From assembly GCA_016550425.1 (NCBI GenBank), contig JABXGS010000055.1, positions 1-39,847 on the forward strand: a stretch of DNA of 39,847 bases, given 5' to 3'. Position 1 is the stretch's first letter. Each line of letters opens with the position of its first letter. The position numbers and the translations under genes are program-made. The DNA is from an archaeon. Its GTDB lineage: Archaea > Asgardarchaeota > Hermodarchaeia > Hermodarchaeales > Hermodarchaeaceae. The notes under the pieces were generated by a model. It made no database searches. It had not been told where the DNA came from and was given only the letters and a program-made list of their open reading frames with translations. Of the stretch, positions 15,322 to 24,558 are shown one piece after another.

Positions 15322-16674
15322 GTGAAAAACCCTGAGATGGAAAAAATGAAAGTCAGTGAAGCGCGATCCGCATATAATCGAATTTTCTCTTTATTAGAAA
15401 CGCACCATTCCTGGATGCAAGATACAATCAATCTCATAGCATCGGAAAATGTTCATTCACCTGCAGTTCGAGAAGCGATGCAGATTGATTTCAGTGACCG
15501 TTATGCTGAGGGGTGGCCAGGTGAACGAGTATATGCAGGAACTAAGTATATTGATGAAGTTGAAATCATGGCTAATGAACTTACAAGGACTCTTTTTCGA
15601 TCTGACTTTGCTGATGTAAGACCGATAAGTGGTGTGTTAGCAAATCTTAGTATTTTGACGGCGTTCACGGAACCTGGGGATCGTATGATGTGTTTATCAA
15701 TTCCAACGGGGGGTCATATCTCATCAGCACGCCATCGTTTATGGGGCACAGCAGGGAGGGTCCGGGGATTAAAAATCCAGTATTTCAAATATGATGAATA
15801 TGAACTGAATATCGACGTAGATACAAGTATCCGAAGAATTGAACGCTTACATAAAAAAGGTAAGCATATTGATTTCTACATGTTCGGAGCTTCAGTCTTT
15901 CCTTTTCCTCAACCCCTTCCTGAAATTGTAGAAGTTGCGAAAGGATACGGGGCCTACGTGAATTATGATGGAGCGCATGTTGCAGGGCTTGTTGGTACTA
16001 ATAACTTTCAAGACCCCTTGCGAGAAGGGGCAGACAGCATTACGTTTAGCACACACAAAACGCTCCCCGGACCACAGGGAGGATGCATTGTCGCGCATGA
16101 ACAATTTGCAGATCGTATTAAGCGAGGGGTCTTCCCCGCCCTGCATAGTAATCATCACCTTCATCATGTAGCAGCGAAGGCCGTCGTAATGGCAGAAATG
16201 TTAGCCTTTGGGAAAGAGTATAGTCAACAGATTATTCAAAATGCGCAGGCTCTTGGACAAGCACTTATGGAAGAGGGATTCAAAGTACTTGCCGAACATA
16301 AAGGGTTCACAAAATCACATGTTCTGCTAATTGAAGTTGCTAATACTCCTCTAAGAAATGGACGAGCTGTTGAAGAAAGACTTGAAGATGCCAATATCAT
16401 CATCAACCGCAATTTATTACCATGGGATAAACGATTTGGACGTGATTATATCCGTCCAGGTGGAATACGCCTAGGAACTAGTGAAACGACACGCCTTGGA
16501 ATGAAAAAGGATGAAATGGCACAGATTGCTGAATTTATGCGTCGAATTGTCTTTGATAAGGAGGAACCAAAAACCGTTGCCAAAGATGTTGCCCATTTCA
16601 GAAAGACATTCCAGAAGGTTCACTACGCATTCGATACAGCTCGTGATGCTTATGAATATATAAAAATACGATAA
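15322..16674 (+). CDS. glyA: Serine hydroxymethyltransferase
   Basis: This PLP enzyme interconverts serine and glycine with transfer of a one-carbon unit to a folate or tetrahydromethanopterin-type carrier. The 450-residue length fits the archaeal form. Conserved parts are NLIASENVHSPAVREAM (about residue 38), YAEGWPGERVYAGTKYIDEVE (about 73), and the PLP-lysine motif STHKTLPGPQGG (about 240). The start is uncertain: GTG at 15322, ATG at 15337 and ATG at 15346 (MKVSEARSAY) are all in frame and none has a clear Shine-Dalgarno; the last gives the most typical N-terminus. The gene is single, with the CBS gene about 105 bases downstream. Confidence 0.93.
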   Translation: MKNPEMEKMKVSEARSAYNRIFSLLETHHSWMQDTINLIASENVHSPAVREAMQIDFSDRYAEGWPGERVYAGTKYIDEVEIMANELTRTLFRSDFADVRPISGVLANLSILTAFTEPGDRMMCLSIPTGGHISSARHRLWGTAGRVRGLKIQYFKYDEYELNIDVDTSIRRIERLHKKGKHIDFYMFGASVFPFPQPLPEIVEVAKGYGAYVNYDGAHVAGLVGTNNFQDPLREGADSITFSTHKTLPGPQGGCIVAHEQFADRIKRGVFPALHSNHHLHHVAAKAVVMAEMLAFGKEYSQQIIQNAQALGQALMEEGFKVLAEHKGFTKSHVLLIEVANTPLRNGRAVEERLEDANIIINRNLLPWDKRFGRDYIRPGGIRLGTSETTRLGMKKDEMAQIAEFMRRIVFDKEEPKTVAKDVAHFRKTFQKVHYAFDTARDAYEYIKIR

Positions 16675-16765
16675 CATCCTGTTGAGGAACCCTTTTTAAC
16701 GGTCTTTACCAATTTAATGCAGGATTTTCTCCTTCAAGACTATTATTTCAGTGGATATTGTCCTT

Positions 16766-16771
16766 AGGAGG
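16766..16771 (+). promoter_or_regulatory. Shine-Dalgarno that fixes the GTG start of the CBS protein
   Basis: AGGAGG lies eight bases before gtg at 16780, an unusually strong site for this window. Confidence 0.65.
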
Positions 16772-16779
16772 CGCCAATT

Positions 16780-17625
16780 GTGAAAGTTAAAGAAGTGATG
16801 AAGACGGAATTTGCTCGGGCATCTGTCCCCGGTACTCGTGACACAGTTCTCCAAATCATGTCCGAACATGGAAAGACTGCTATTCCATTAGTGAAGAAGG
16901 ATACAGAAGAACTTGCAGGAATGGTCTCACGACTAGACCTTATGCGAAAAACCGAAGAAGACCAGTTAGCCCTTCTAATGGACCGAGATCCACCCGTGAT
17001 CGCCCAAAGTAACGACATCAAAGAAGCTGTCCGTATCTTGTTACAAGAGGGAATCCGTCGCCTACCAGTAATTGACTCAAAACGTCGACTCAAAGGCATG
17101 CTTACCGTGCACCAAGTCATCCGAAAGGTGATTAGTGTAGAATATACAGAAAAACTCATCACACCATTTGTTGAACGAAAAGTGACCGCTGTTTGGGAGA
17201 ATACTCCAATCCAAGCCGCATACACGATCATGCGTTTAGCATCCACCGATGTTTTACCTGTTATTTCTGAAAAAGGCGATTTGGTAGGAATCATTTCTGT
17301 TACCGATATCATGAACTTGAGTGAAATTGTTCGAGAGCGGCGTTCTACCTCGGTCTCTGCGGCTAGTGAAGGAACAGATTGGTCATGGGATGCAACAACT
17401 GTCCTCTATATAACAACGAATGAACTACAACTTCCAGACAAACCAGTATCAGAAGTAATGGTCGGAGGAATCATCACCACCTACGAGCAAGCAACGATAG
17501 GGGAAGTTACTAAAGCCATGCGACGATATGATATTGACCAACTTCCTGTAACTGATGCTAAAGGTGAACTAATCGGAATCATTCGTGATAAAGACCTGAT
17601 GAGAATCCTGCTAGAAACGGAATAA
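16780..17625 (+). CDS. Protein with four CBS domains
   Basis: This 281-residue cytosolic protein consists of two CBS pairs (Bateman modules). The repeats open with VKEVMKTEF (1), DRDPPVIAQ (about 68), VERKVTAVWENTP (about 132) and VSEVMVGGIITTY (about 222), and each ends in a L.G..S..D / G.I...D pattern (GMVSRLDLM, GMLTVHQV, GIISVTDIM, GIIRDKDLM). Such modules bind adenine nucleotides or S-adenosylmethionine and act as energy sensors, usually for a partner protein. No catalytic domain is attached, so the partner is unknown. The gene converges on the DP2 gene with a 7-base gap. Confidence 0.88.
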   Translation: MKVKEVMKTEFARASVPGTRDTVLQIMSEHGKTAIPLVKKDTEELAGMVSRLDLMRKTEEDQLALLMDRDPPVIAQSNDIKEAVRILLQEGIRRLPVIDSKRRLKGMLTVHQVIRKVISVEYTEKLITPFVERKVTAVWENTPIQAAYTIMRLASTDVLPVISEKGDLVGIISVTDIMNLSEIVRERRSTSVSAASEGTDWSWDATTVLYITTNELQLPDKPVSEVMVGGIITTYEQATIGEVTKAMRRYDIDQLPVTDAKGELIGIIRDKDLMRILLETE

Positions 17626-17632
17626 AAAATTT

Positions 17633-20600
17633 TCACGGATTCGTAGGCGTAAATTGCTTCAATGTCTGTTGTTGTTTATCCTTCTCAACGGAAAACAAAG
17701 AATCGATAACAGTTTTTGCCATGTCAAGTCGTTGTCGATAGTACAAGGGTAGATGATATTCCTCAACAATCTTAGCAGCTAATTCTACATACTTGGTGAT
17801 TCCTGCTTTGGTGACGGTTAAAACAAGGTTTCCTGAGCACACAGAGCATTTCCCAGATAATGGGATACGCCGGAATTTTTCATTACAACTTGTACACCGA
17901 AATTTTTGAGTTGAAAATGCGCGAATATTCCCAAAAATGTCAGGGAGAAAGTGTGAATCAAGCAATCGTCGAGCCATATCCTGAATATCGACAGCGGCAA
18001 TCCGTTTACCTAGCGCTAATTGTCGGTCTACTTTTTCTTCCATTGTCTGCAATTTTGTATAAGTGGTTACACGAGGACCATAATTAACATCAGAAGTTGG
18101 ATGAGAGAATTCCAACCCATAAGATTCAGCCGTCGAATCAATTCGATGATCGACGATGCGATGCGCCACCAAATCAAAAATATCCTCAACATCCTTCGGA
18201 TCCGCAAACTGTCTAGCTCGCTCATAAAATTCCAACGGGTAAATCCCACTTCCATCAATATTATGCGCCTCATCATCAATCTCTTTCGGCGTTATCGACA
18301 CACTCAACACCAACGGTGTATCCATCGAACCACCCCGAGACGTCGGCAAATACTCCCGCGAAAAATTAATCATCGAATCCAACGTCAGCAACAACGAATC
18401 TTCATCGCCATCACACTGAAAAACTAAACAATTAGCAGTTGATATATTGTTATAGAGATTGCTTTGATGCTCTTCTTTTACGACTTCTAGACAATATGAA
18501 GAATCATCGTTTTGAGATGGAATTATTTCTTTTACTTGATCAAGAATAACGTGTTCTCCGATTTTTGTTAAGAATTGGATTTTAGGAAAGCCCTTATCGA
18601 GTATCTTTCTTCTTCTTTCGTCTTTTTCGGAGTTAATCAAAGACAGATCTTCCAAGAAGGGAATATTTTCTCTACCAGGAATATCTACGTGGTACAAGCC
18701 TTCTGTTTTTTTGGGTTCGAGACCTAATTCCTCATATCTTTCTAAAACTGCTTGACCAAACCGTCCACCCTTTGCTTGATGGATTCGTGCAAAAACACCC
18801 AATGTCGATAGAAGAAATGAATAGTCTTTAGCGAGCTTTTCGTTTGCAGTGTAAATTGTAGTTCTGCATGACCGAGGGATAATGGAACCATCTCCATCGA
18901 TCAAGGCTGATAGGAAGTGAAGTCGAAATTCCCTAGGCAAATTATATACAAAATTAGGAATGCGTTTTGTTAGTGCGTTTTTCCCGATTTTCCACGCATA
19001 AGCGAGGAGATAGGCGTGGATGTGGCCGGTGTGGACGAGTTGGTGGTTGTCTTGTTTGTAGTAGGGGTCGGATCCGAATACTGTGTGGATGAGGTGTCGG
19101 AGGTGGGTGCGGAGGGCGGGGTGGGGGACGCTGAAGTTGGTTTGGTAGCAGGTGGGTTCGTCGCGGATGTAGCCTTCGGCGAAGTAGTAGCCGAGGAGGC
19201 GTACGAGATTTGAGTCAAATAGAATGTAGGGTGGAATGGTGTGATCGTCGCGGGTCATGCCGAGGTGTGCGGTGTGGGGGATGTCGTTCCAGTGGAAGAC
19301 GCCTGCGTGTTCGAGAACTTCAAGGTGGGTTAAGGGGATGGATTGATACCAAGCGGGTGAAAATAGGGGAGTGCGACGCTTCTTGGGAATGAGTGTTCTG
19401 AAGTATTGTTTGAGGGTGTGGGTTTGTTTCCATTGCGTGAGAGTGCTATGGTGAGTATTGTATTGTTGATTGTAAAGTGATACGGCGAATCGGTGGAGAG
19501 TTTTTCGCATCCATGGTTCGGCGTTGCGTAACCGGGTTTGGTGTTTGAAGGTTTGGAATGTTTCAGTATTTGGAAGGCGGTCTGATAGTTCTTGGAGGAT
19601 GTTGATTGATTGTGGTGGATTGTTCGAAGGGATCTCTATGGAGGCGAGAATAGGAATGTGATCACCGTTTGTGAGTTGGTGGGCTTTGATGCGTTCGATG
19701 GTCTTCGTGGTTGGGTTCCAGATCATGGCATTGTGATCTGGGGTCATGGTGATGGTGCGTCCGGAGAGTGTAGTGATCTTGAGCCAGTGGCGGCTTGTGC
19801 CTTTAATCCAGTGTTTAATGGGTTGATAGACGGCTTGGTGAGTATTAGGGTCGAGACTAATGGTTCGCCAATGAGTGTAGGGGTTGTCGATGGCAAGTGT
19901 CCCGAAATCATCGACGATTTGTTTGGGTGTTCCATTTTCGAGCAGTTCTTCAACGATTGAGCCGAGGGGAAGTTTGAGAAGTTGTTGATCTTTAGTGTCC
20001 CAGATGAGGATCTCTTCCTCTTCATGAAGGCAGTTTCGGCGTTTTGCGGCGTGCCAGAAGGGGTGTGCGTAGCAGACTCTGAGGGGTGTGAAGCCGATGA
20101 TGCGGCCGATGACACCTGCGGATGTGTGGGGGGCGAGTCCGATGACGAGGTGTCCAATGAGGTCTTCGGGTGTTTTTAGGCTATAGAAGGGGTCAAGATT
20201 ATAGACCTGGGTGAGTAGGTCGTCAACGAATTGGGAGACGCGAAAGAGATACTTCGCGCAATTAAAGGGTACGATGATGTCTTGGATTTTGAGTTCGAGA
20301 ATTTGGTCATTATCAGTGAGGGGGTCACCGTTGATGTCAAAGTGATAGCCTAAGCTTGTGAGTTGAGTTGGTGTTACATTGACCTCGCTTGGCTTGAAAT
20401 GAGTAAGAGGCGCATCAGTCATATCGAATCGAATTGTGCCATCTTTGTAGACAAAAAGATCATAATTTGCGCGGAGTACCGCTTTTTCGAGAATTTCAGG
20501 AGTTTTGTTTTTACTCATCAAGCCTTTAACGCCTTTAATTCGAGTGGGAAGTTTGCCTCCGAACTTAGTTCGAACCCGCTTAAGCTCATCTTTGATTTGG

Positions 20601-22705
20601 AGTTCAATTGGTCCATATGTGTTAGCAGGATTTCCACATTTTGCGCATTTTTGTGTTTTACTTGAACAAGCGCAGATTGGACACCAGTAGGTCTGTTCGG
20701 TTTCAATTTGACAGTTGGGGCAAATTCGGAAAAATGTGGTTTCTCCACAGCGTGGACAAAGGCGGTAGTTAGCTTCTATGTTCACACTCTGAGTCTTCTC
20801 TGCTTTTCGGATATCTCTCATTGATCCTCCGACATTTCCAATAGGGTAAATGCCATGAGGGGGTGGTGACATCTCACGGCGTTTCGCCTTTTCAGGGCGC
20901 CCGATGCGTGCACCGATATAGAAGGTTCCCTTGGGGTGCAGAGGAATCGTCCAGTTTTCTTGTAAGTAGTCTAATGCATCTCCTTCGCTTTCGTTCAATG
21001 TTGAGAATTTACATTTATTCGGTCCAAGAAAAATGGCAAAAAGGATTGGGGCGGCTTCATAAAACCAAATTTTGTTCTTTTGAATTTTACATGGAATACA
21101 AAGAATGTCTATTATGGCTTCGATATCTTCATCCACAGTTCCATGTAAAGACACCAACCGGTCGTTTTCATAATCTGGTTTGAGTTCTTTAATCCAGTTA
21201 CTGAACGTTTGTAATTGTTGGATTGATAGATCTTCCCAAAAATAGAGGTAGCGCGGATGGAGTGGAGCATGGAGAATTTCTGAGATGGTTAATGCTTGCC
21301 AAGAGTCGGGTTGAGTATTGAGTGGTTGCGCTATTAATCTGTTAAAGATTGGTTTGTCAATCTGTTTGAAGAGTTTTTGGTGACCTTGTAAAGGTGCGTC
21401 GAGAAACTTACGCATTACTTCTTGAGCCCACCATTCCGGACAAAATCCTGATGGAACTAAAAGATGATTATTTTCACGAAATTCACCAAATCCAATTAAC
21501 AAATCGCCTAAAAAGAGAATTTTGGATACTGAATCGCAGAGATTCTTAGCTTCTTCAACAGTATCTACACGGTGAATACTTCCATCGTAGAGTTTTACTA
21601 TCGGACCGTGAATGGTATCCACGGGCATTGCGATACATCCCTTCCCAGGACGTTCGATTATTAATTGGGTTCCACAGGCAATGAAATTGTCAAGAAGCAG
21701 CATTGTTGCGGGATTAACCCCAAGGGCGGCTAAACCCGTATTCCGTGATCGACCATATCGAACCCGGAACCCTCCCTTCCGAGAAGGATAAGCCAATACA
21801 GGGCGACCAGCTATAATATCTTCCAGATACTTTTCCTTTGGTTGAATCCGTTGTTCGATTTGGTCTTCATCTGATTCTTGAGGTGCCAAGTTTTCTAACC
21901 AATCCCAGCCGGATAAAGAGAGTTGAGCTACTTGGTTTGCTAATTTATGAGCTTTACCAAGAATACTATCATTTAGAACCAGAATTGCACCGCCTCGAAG
22001 CCGATTAGTTTCGACCCCTGGAAGATCACGATATCCTGTGACTTCCACTTCAGCGGTGGGTTCTCCAGTAACCTCAACGGGAATGTTACGTGCTGCTAGG
22101 CGAACTTCTTCAGGTCGCGAGGGGTATTGGAGATGGGATATACGGTTGTACAAATCAACTTCTTCTACATATCGTTCAACATTCTCATTTGAGGGTTTGT
22201 AGCGGTCTAAGTCTATTTGTTGCCGAACAGCATCAGCAACGATAACAGTTTGAGCTGCTTCAGTTCCTCCTGCAGCGCGAATTGGACCTGCGAAATATAC
22301 TGCAAGATATCTGCTTCCATCAGTGTTAGTTTTTATCTTTGCAGTTGCTATCCCTTCTATAGGTCCAGCAGTAATTCCTTCGGTGAGAATGGCTAAAGCC
22401 GTTCGAATCGCTTGTTCTGCGGCTTCTTCCAGATTCCCTCCCATTGCTTGCGTGCTTTGAATAATTTCCTGAGCAACCTCGAAGGCAACACTATGAGCGG
22501 GTTTTGTTTCACTTAATTGGCGAATTCTATCAGCCACACCGGGAGGTCCTACGAGTCCTTCTACCCGTCCAGCAACATCATCGGCGGGTTTTATTTCTAC
22601 GTCCTTAGTTGGATCTAGTCCTTTACTTCGAGCTGCCTCTGCAACTTTTGCTATATGTCGAATCTCTTCACGAATCGCGTTTACATAGGATTCATGATAA
22701 TCCAT
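17633..22705 (-). CDS. polC: DNA polymerase D large subunit DP2, intein-containing precursor
   Basis: The 1690-residue precursor yields a DP2 of about 1151 residues after excision of intein 892-1430. DP2 is the catalytic chain of the archaeal replicative polymerase PolD. Visible landmarks: an N-terminal YFAGPIRAAGGTEAAQTV segment (about residue 138), VRYGRSRNTGLAALGVNPAT (about 315), a multi-cysteine zinc module CPRCG...CPNC...CPICAC...CAKCG (about 645-690), HPFWHAAKRRN immediately before the intein, CDGDEDS immediately after it (the catalytic acidic motif), and a C-terminal zinc ribbon CTSCNEKF...CSVCSG (about 1600). The ATG follows directly on the stop of the dolichol-kinase-like gene, so the two are probably co-transcribed. 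The small subunit DP1 is not in this window. Confidence 0.95.
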   Translation of the reverse strand: MDYHESYVNAIREEIRHIAKVAEAARSKGLDPTKDVEIKPADDVAGRVEGLVGPPGVADRIRQLSETKPAHSVAFEVAQEIIQSTQAMGGNLEEAAEQAIRTALAILTEGITAGPIEGIATAKIKTNTDGSRYLAVYFAGPIRAAGGTEAAQTVIVADAVRQQIDLDRYKPSNENVERYVEEVDLYNRISHLQYPSRPEEVRLAARNIPVEVTGEPTAEVEVTGYRDLPGVETNRLRGGAILVLNDSILGKAHKLANQVAQLSLSGWDWLENLAPQESDEDQIEQRIQPKEKYLEDIIAGRPVLAYPSRKGGFRVRYGRSRNTGLAALGVNPATMLLLDNFIACGTQLIIERPGKGCIAMPVDTIHGPIVKLYDGSIHRVDTVEEAKNLCDSVSKILFLGDLLIGFGEFRENNHLLVPSGFCPEWWAQEVMRKFLDAPLQGHQKLFKQIDKPIFNRLIAQPLNTQPDSWQALTISEILHAPLHPRYLYFWEDLSIQQLQTFSNWIKELKPDYENDRLVSLHGTVDEDIEAIIDILCIPCKIQKNKIWFYEAAPILFAIFLGPNKCKFSTLNESEGDALDYLQENWTIPLHPKGTFYIGARIGRPEKAKRREMSPPPHGIYPIGNVGGSMRDIRKAEKTQSVNIEANYRLCPRCGETTFFRICPNCQIETEQTYWCPICACSSKTQKCAKCGNPANTYGPIELQIKDELKRVRTKFGGKLPTRIKGVKGLMSKNKTPEILEKAVLRANYDLFVYKDGTIRFDMTDAPLTHFKPSEVNVTPTQLTSLGYHFDINGDPLTDNDQILELKIQDIIVPFNCAKYLFRVSQFVDDLLTQVYNLDPFYSLKTPEDLIGHLVIGLAPHTSAGVIGRIIGFTPLRVCYAHPFWHAAKRRNCLHEEEEILIWDTKDQQLLKLPLGSIVEELLENGTPKQIVDDFGTLAIDNPYTHWRTISLDPNTHQAVYQPIKHWIKGTSRHWLKITTLSGRTITMTPDHNAMIWNPTTKTIERIKAHQLTNGDHIPILASIEIPSNNPPQSINILQELSDRLPNTETFQTFKHQTRLRNAEPWMRKTLHRFAVSLYNQQYNTHHSTLTQWKQTHTLKQYFRTLIPKKRRTPLFSPAWYQSIPLTHLEVLEHAGVFHWNDIPHTAHLGMTRDDHTIPPYILFDSNLVRLLGYYFAEGYIRDEPTCYQTNFSVPHPALRTHLRHLIHTVFGSDPYYKQDNHQLVHTGHIHAYLLAYAWKIGKNALTKRIPNFVYNLPREFRLHFLSALIDGDGSIIPRSCRTTIYTANEKLAKDYSFLLSTLGVFARIHQAKGGRFGQAVLERYEELGLEPKKTEGLYHVDIPGRENIPFLEDLSLINSEKDERRRKILDKGFPKIQFLTKIGEHVILDQVKEIIPSQNDDSSYCLEVVKEEHQSNLYNNISTANCLVFQCDGDEDSLLLTLDSMINFSREYLPTSRGGSMDTPLVLSVSITPKEIDDEAHNIDGSGIYPLEFYERARQFADPKDVEDIFDLVAHRIVDHRIDSTAESYGLEFSHPTSDVNYGPRVTTYTKLQTMEEKVDRQLALGKRIAAVDIQDMARRLLDSHFLPDIFGNIRAFSTQKFRCTSCNEKFRRIPLSGKCSVCSGNLVLTVTKAGITKYVELAAKIVEEYHLPLYYRQRLDMAKTVIDSLFSVEKDKQQQTLKQFTPTNP
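18416..20032 (-). mobile_element. Intein in DP2 with LAGLIDADG homing endonuclease; C-terminal residue Gln
   Basis: The 539-residue in-frame insertion starts at Cys1 (codon 20030-20032, CLHEEEEI) and ends at Gln (codon 18416-18418) before the +1 Cys of CDGDED. It splits the catalytic motif RRN/CDGDED, the same place as the Pol-II inteins of Pyrococcus. Two LAGLIDADG-type motifs, LLGYYFAEGY and FLSALIDGDG, show a full homing endonuclease rather than a mini-intein. The terminus ANCLVFQ/C lacks the usual HN/C; a terminal Gln is known for the Pyrococcus abyssi PolII intein, which still splices. The N-terminal two thirds has a strong C-over-G bias on its coding strand. Confidence 0.9.
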
Positions 22706-23407
22706 TTACCCCAGCCCTCCCATAAGAACTACTACAAGCATGAGTTCAAAAAACGCTAAAACCAACCCAATGGCTATTGGATTAATAAGATTGTCATCGA
22801 TGGGAGGAGCAGCGAAATCAACGAATAAAAGCATCAGTGCTGCAACGAGCCCGTATATTAGTGGAATGGTAAGGAGAAACCACAGAGGTAGAAAAGCAAG
22901 GAATCCAAAAATAAATCCAGCAATCGAACCTTCAAGTGTTCGGTTACTCCGGATACGATGGCGACCAAAGCGTATTCCAATTATCGCTGCCATTCCATCC
23001 CCTATGGCTGCAACCATAACCGCACTTACAGCTAACCAGCCTGAAAGCATCCAAATACAAGTCAAGTTAAACCATGTTAAGAGGATATTACTGAAAATAT
23101 AGAGTGTCAAGAAAATTATCATGGTCCCCACTGCAAAATAGACACTGGCGCCTAATCTTGTCCGCTCGCGAGGACGCATAACCCGGTCTGTAATGCGTTT
23201 GAGAGGAAAATATCCGTACACACGAATTCTGGTTACATCGATTCCCAAGAAGAAAACGAGGCAAATGCCTGTAAAACCTATGGATAGAAGTGGACCATAC
23301 GGAATTCCAAATAATGCTAACCCAATTGCATTTACTAGGGCCACAAGAAGCATGAGCGAGTGAAATAATTTCCGCTGAACCTCCGTGGTGACAATTTGAT
23401 TGGCCAT
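22706..23407 (-). CDS. Dolichol kinase / phytol kinase-like CTP-dependent membrane kinase
   Basis: This 233-residue protein has about six membrane segments. Between them lies the family signature AAIGDGMAAIIGIRFGRHRI then RTLEGSIAGF (about residues 135-165), which resembles the CTP-binding motif of SEC59/dolichol kinase, phytol kinase and related cytidylyltransferases. It would phosphorylate a polyprenol or other isoprenoid alcohol with CTP at the membrane. In archaea that supplies lipid-phosphate carriers for glycosylation or lipid recycling. It precedes the DP2 gene with no gap, and a GT2 glycosyltransferase lies a few genes away. Confidence 0.8.
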   Translation of the reverse strand: MANQIVTTEVQRKLFHSLMLLVALVNAIGLALFGIPYGPLLSIGFTGICLVFFLGIDVTRIRVYGYFPLKRITDRVMRPRERTRLGASVYFAVGTMIIFLTLYIFSNILLTWFNLTCIWMLSGWLAVSAVMVAAIGDGMAAIIGIRFGRHRIRSNRTLEGSIAGFIFGFLAFLPLWFLLTIPLIYGLVAALMLLFVDFAAPPIDDNLINPIAIGLVLAFFELMLVVVLMGGLG

Positions 23408-23583
23408 TACACTAACCGACTAAGCTCATGATTCTTATGCGTTTAGGCAGAACCAGCGAATAAATTTTGTTTAATTCCAGCTATCAAAGCATTTCAAAAA
23501 GAATTATCTTTCTCCTATTGGGAAAAGGCTTTAAGGTTTGATTCTTGTCAATTTTGCCTATCAGTTATAGGTGAAACAGGCAG
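23408..23583. promoter_or_regulatory. Divergent promoter region
   Basis: This 176-base gap separates the leftward dolichol-kinase-like/DP2 unit from the rightward GIFT-like gene. ggctttaagg (about 23527-23536) is a plausible TATA element for the rightward gene, with its start site near 23560. The left half is AT-rich with no single obvious box. No RNA gene is visible. Confidence 0.4.
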
Positions 23584-24558
23584 ATGGCTTTAGCGTCCCG
23601 AAAAAAAATCATAATTGGGCTATTAGTGATTCTTTTGTTGTGCGTTTTCCCACAGGTGAGAGGATCAACCCAACGAGAAGAGGGAGAAATATCAATTGTT
23701 TTTGATTTTAGCCATAATGCAACCTATAGTGTTACAAGACAAAATTTCACTGAGGCCATAAGTTACTTTGTGGATTATCCTGAATACCAGATTCGGATAC
23801 TCGAAGACGGGATATTAACAGCCGCGAATCTATCTCGTTCACACATTCTTGTCATCCCAAACCCGATGGAAAATTATTCTACCTCTGAACTGGATGTAAT
23901 CTCTGAATATGTGAGACACGGAGGTTCAATATTTCTTTTAAGTGATTACCAGACCACAAGGAGACCGATTGGAAACCCGATAGCAGTTAATATGATTCTT
24001 CAGCGATTAACCGAAGCAAGAATCGAATTTACAACCTTTAGTAGTGGTAATAATTCCGAAGGCGATGCAATCATCGATTTAGAAAATTCTCGAATTCTCC
24101 CATATAACGTTGAAGTAAATAATTCGTATTTTTACTCTCAACTGAATCGTGAAACTTTAGTTACTGGTATAAATTCGGTTATTGTTGCAGGGGGTTCGCT
24201 GACAACAGATGACTCAAATCTTATCATCTCAAGTGGTGCAGAAACATCACAAGCAGTTGCCCTAAGCGGTGAGGTGATTCAGAATCAGCCAGGATGGTTG
24301 TCAGCATTTAGGATTGGAAGCTCAAGAATTGTGCTCTGTTCTTCGACCACAATGTTTTCTGATACAACATGTGCGGGAACTAATCAAAGCTGGTTCCAGT
24401 CCTTGGATAATCGTGTTTTATGGTTAAATATTTTCAGATGGATGTCAATTGACTTAGTCCAAGATCCAACACAAATAATGATTATCTTCGTAGCGATAGT
24501 GTTAGTTGCAGGAATTGTCGTATTTGCCTATTCACTTTGGCAGACGAAACGAGAATGA
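23584..24558 (+). CDS. Membrane-anchored GIFT-like (GldG/IFT52-type) extracytoplasmic protein
   Basis: This 324-residue protein has an N-terminal signal-like segment (KKIIIGLLVILLLCVFP, residues 7-23), a soluble domain to about residue 290, and a C-terminal membrane helix (IMIIFVAIVLVAGIVVFAYS) followed by a short basic tail, so it is anchored with its bulk outside. The soluble part has strands SIVFDFSHNATY, HILVIPNPMENYS and the segment VRHGGSIFLLSDYQ (about 115), which resembles the GIFT domain of GldG-type transporter-associated proteins and IFT52 (similarity by eye). Many NxS/NxT sites suggest N-glycosylation. No partner transporter gene is adjacent. Its 3' end overlaps the convergent GT2 gene by 27 bases. 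Confidence 0.6.
   Translation: MALASRKKIIIGLLVILLLCVFPQVRGSTQREEGEISIVFDFSHNATYSVTRQNFTEAISYFVDYPEYQIRILEDGILTAANLSRSHILVIPNPMENYSTSELDVISEYVRHGGSIFLLSDYQTTRRPIGNPIAVNMILQRLTEARIEFTTFSSGNNSEGDAIIDLENSRILPYNVEVNNSYFYSQLNRETLVTGINSVIVAGGSLTTDDSNLIISSGAETSQAVALSGEVIQNQPGWLSAFRIGSSRIVLCSSTTMFSDTTCAGTNQSWFQSLDNRVLWLNIFRWMSIDLVQDPTQIMIIFVAIVLVAGIVVFAYSLWQTKRE

Noticed and set aside
18970..20180. Several long frames opposite or out of phase with the DP2 intein
   Set aside because: They arise from the strong base bias of the patch and encode low-complexity Thr/Ser/Pro or Gly/Val peptides; the DP2 frame is continuous and conserved.
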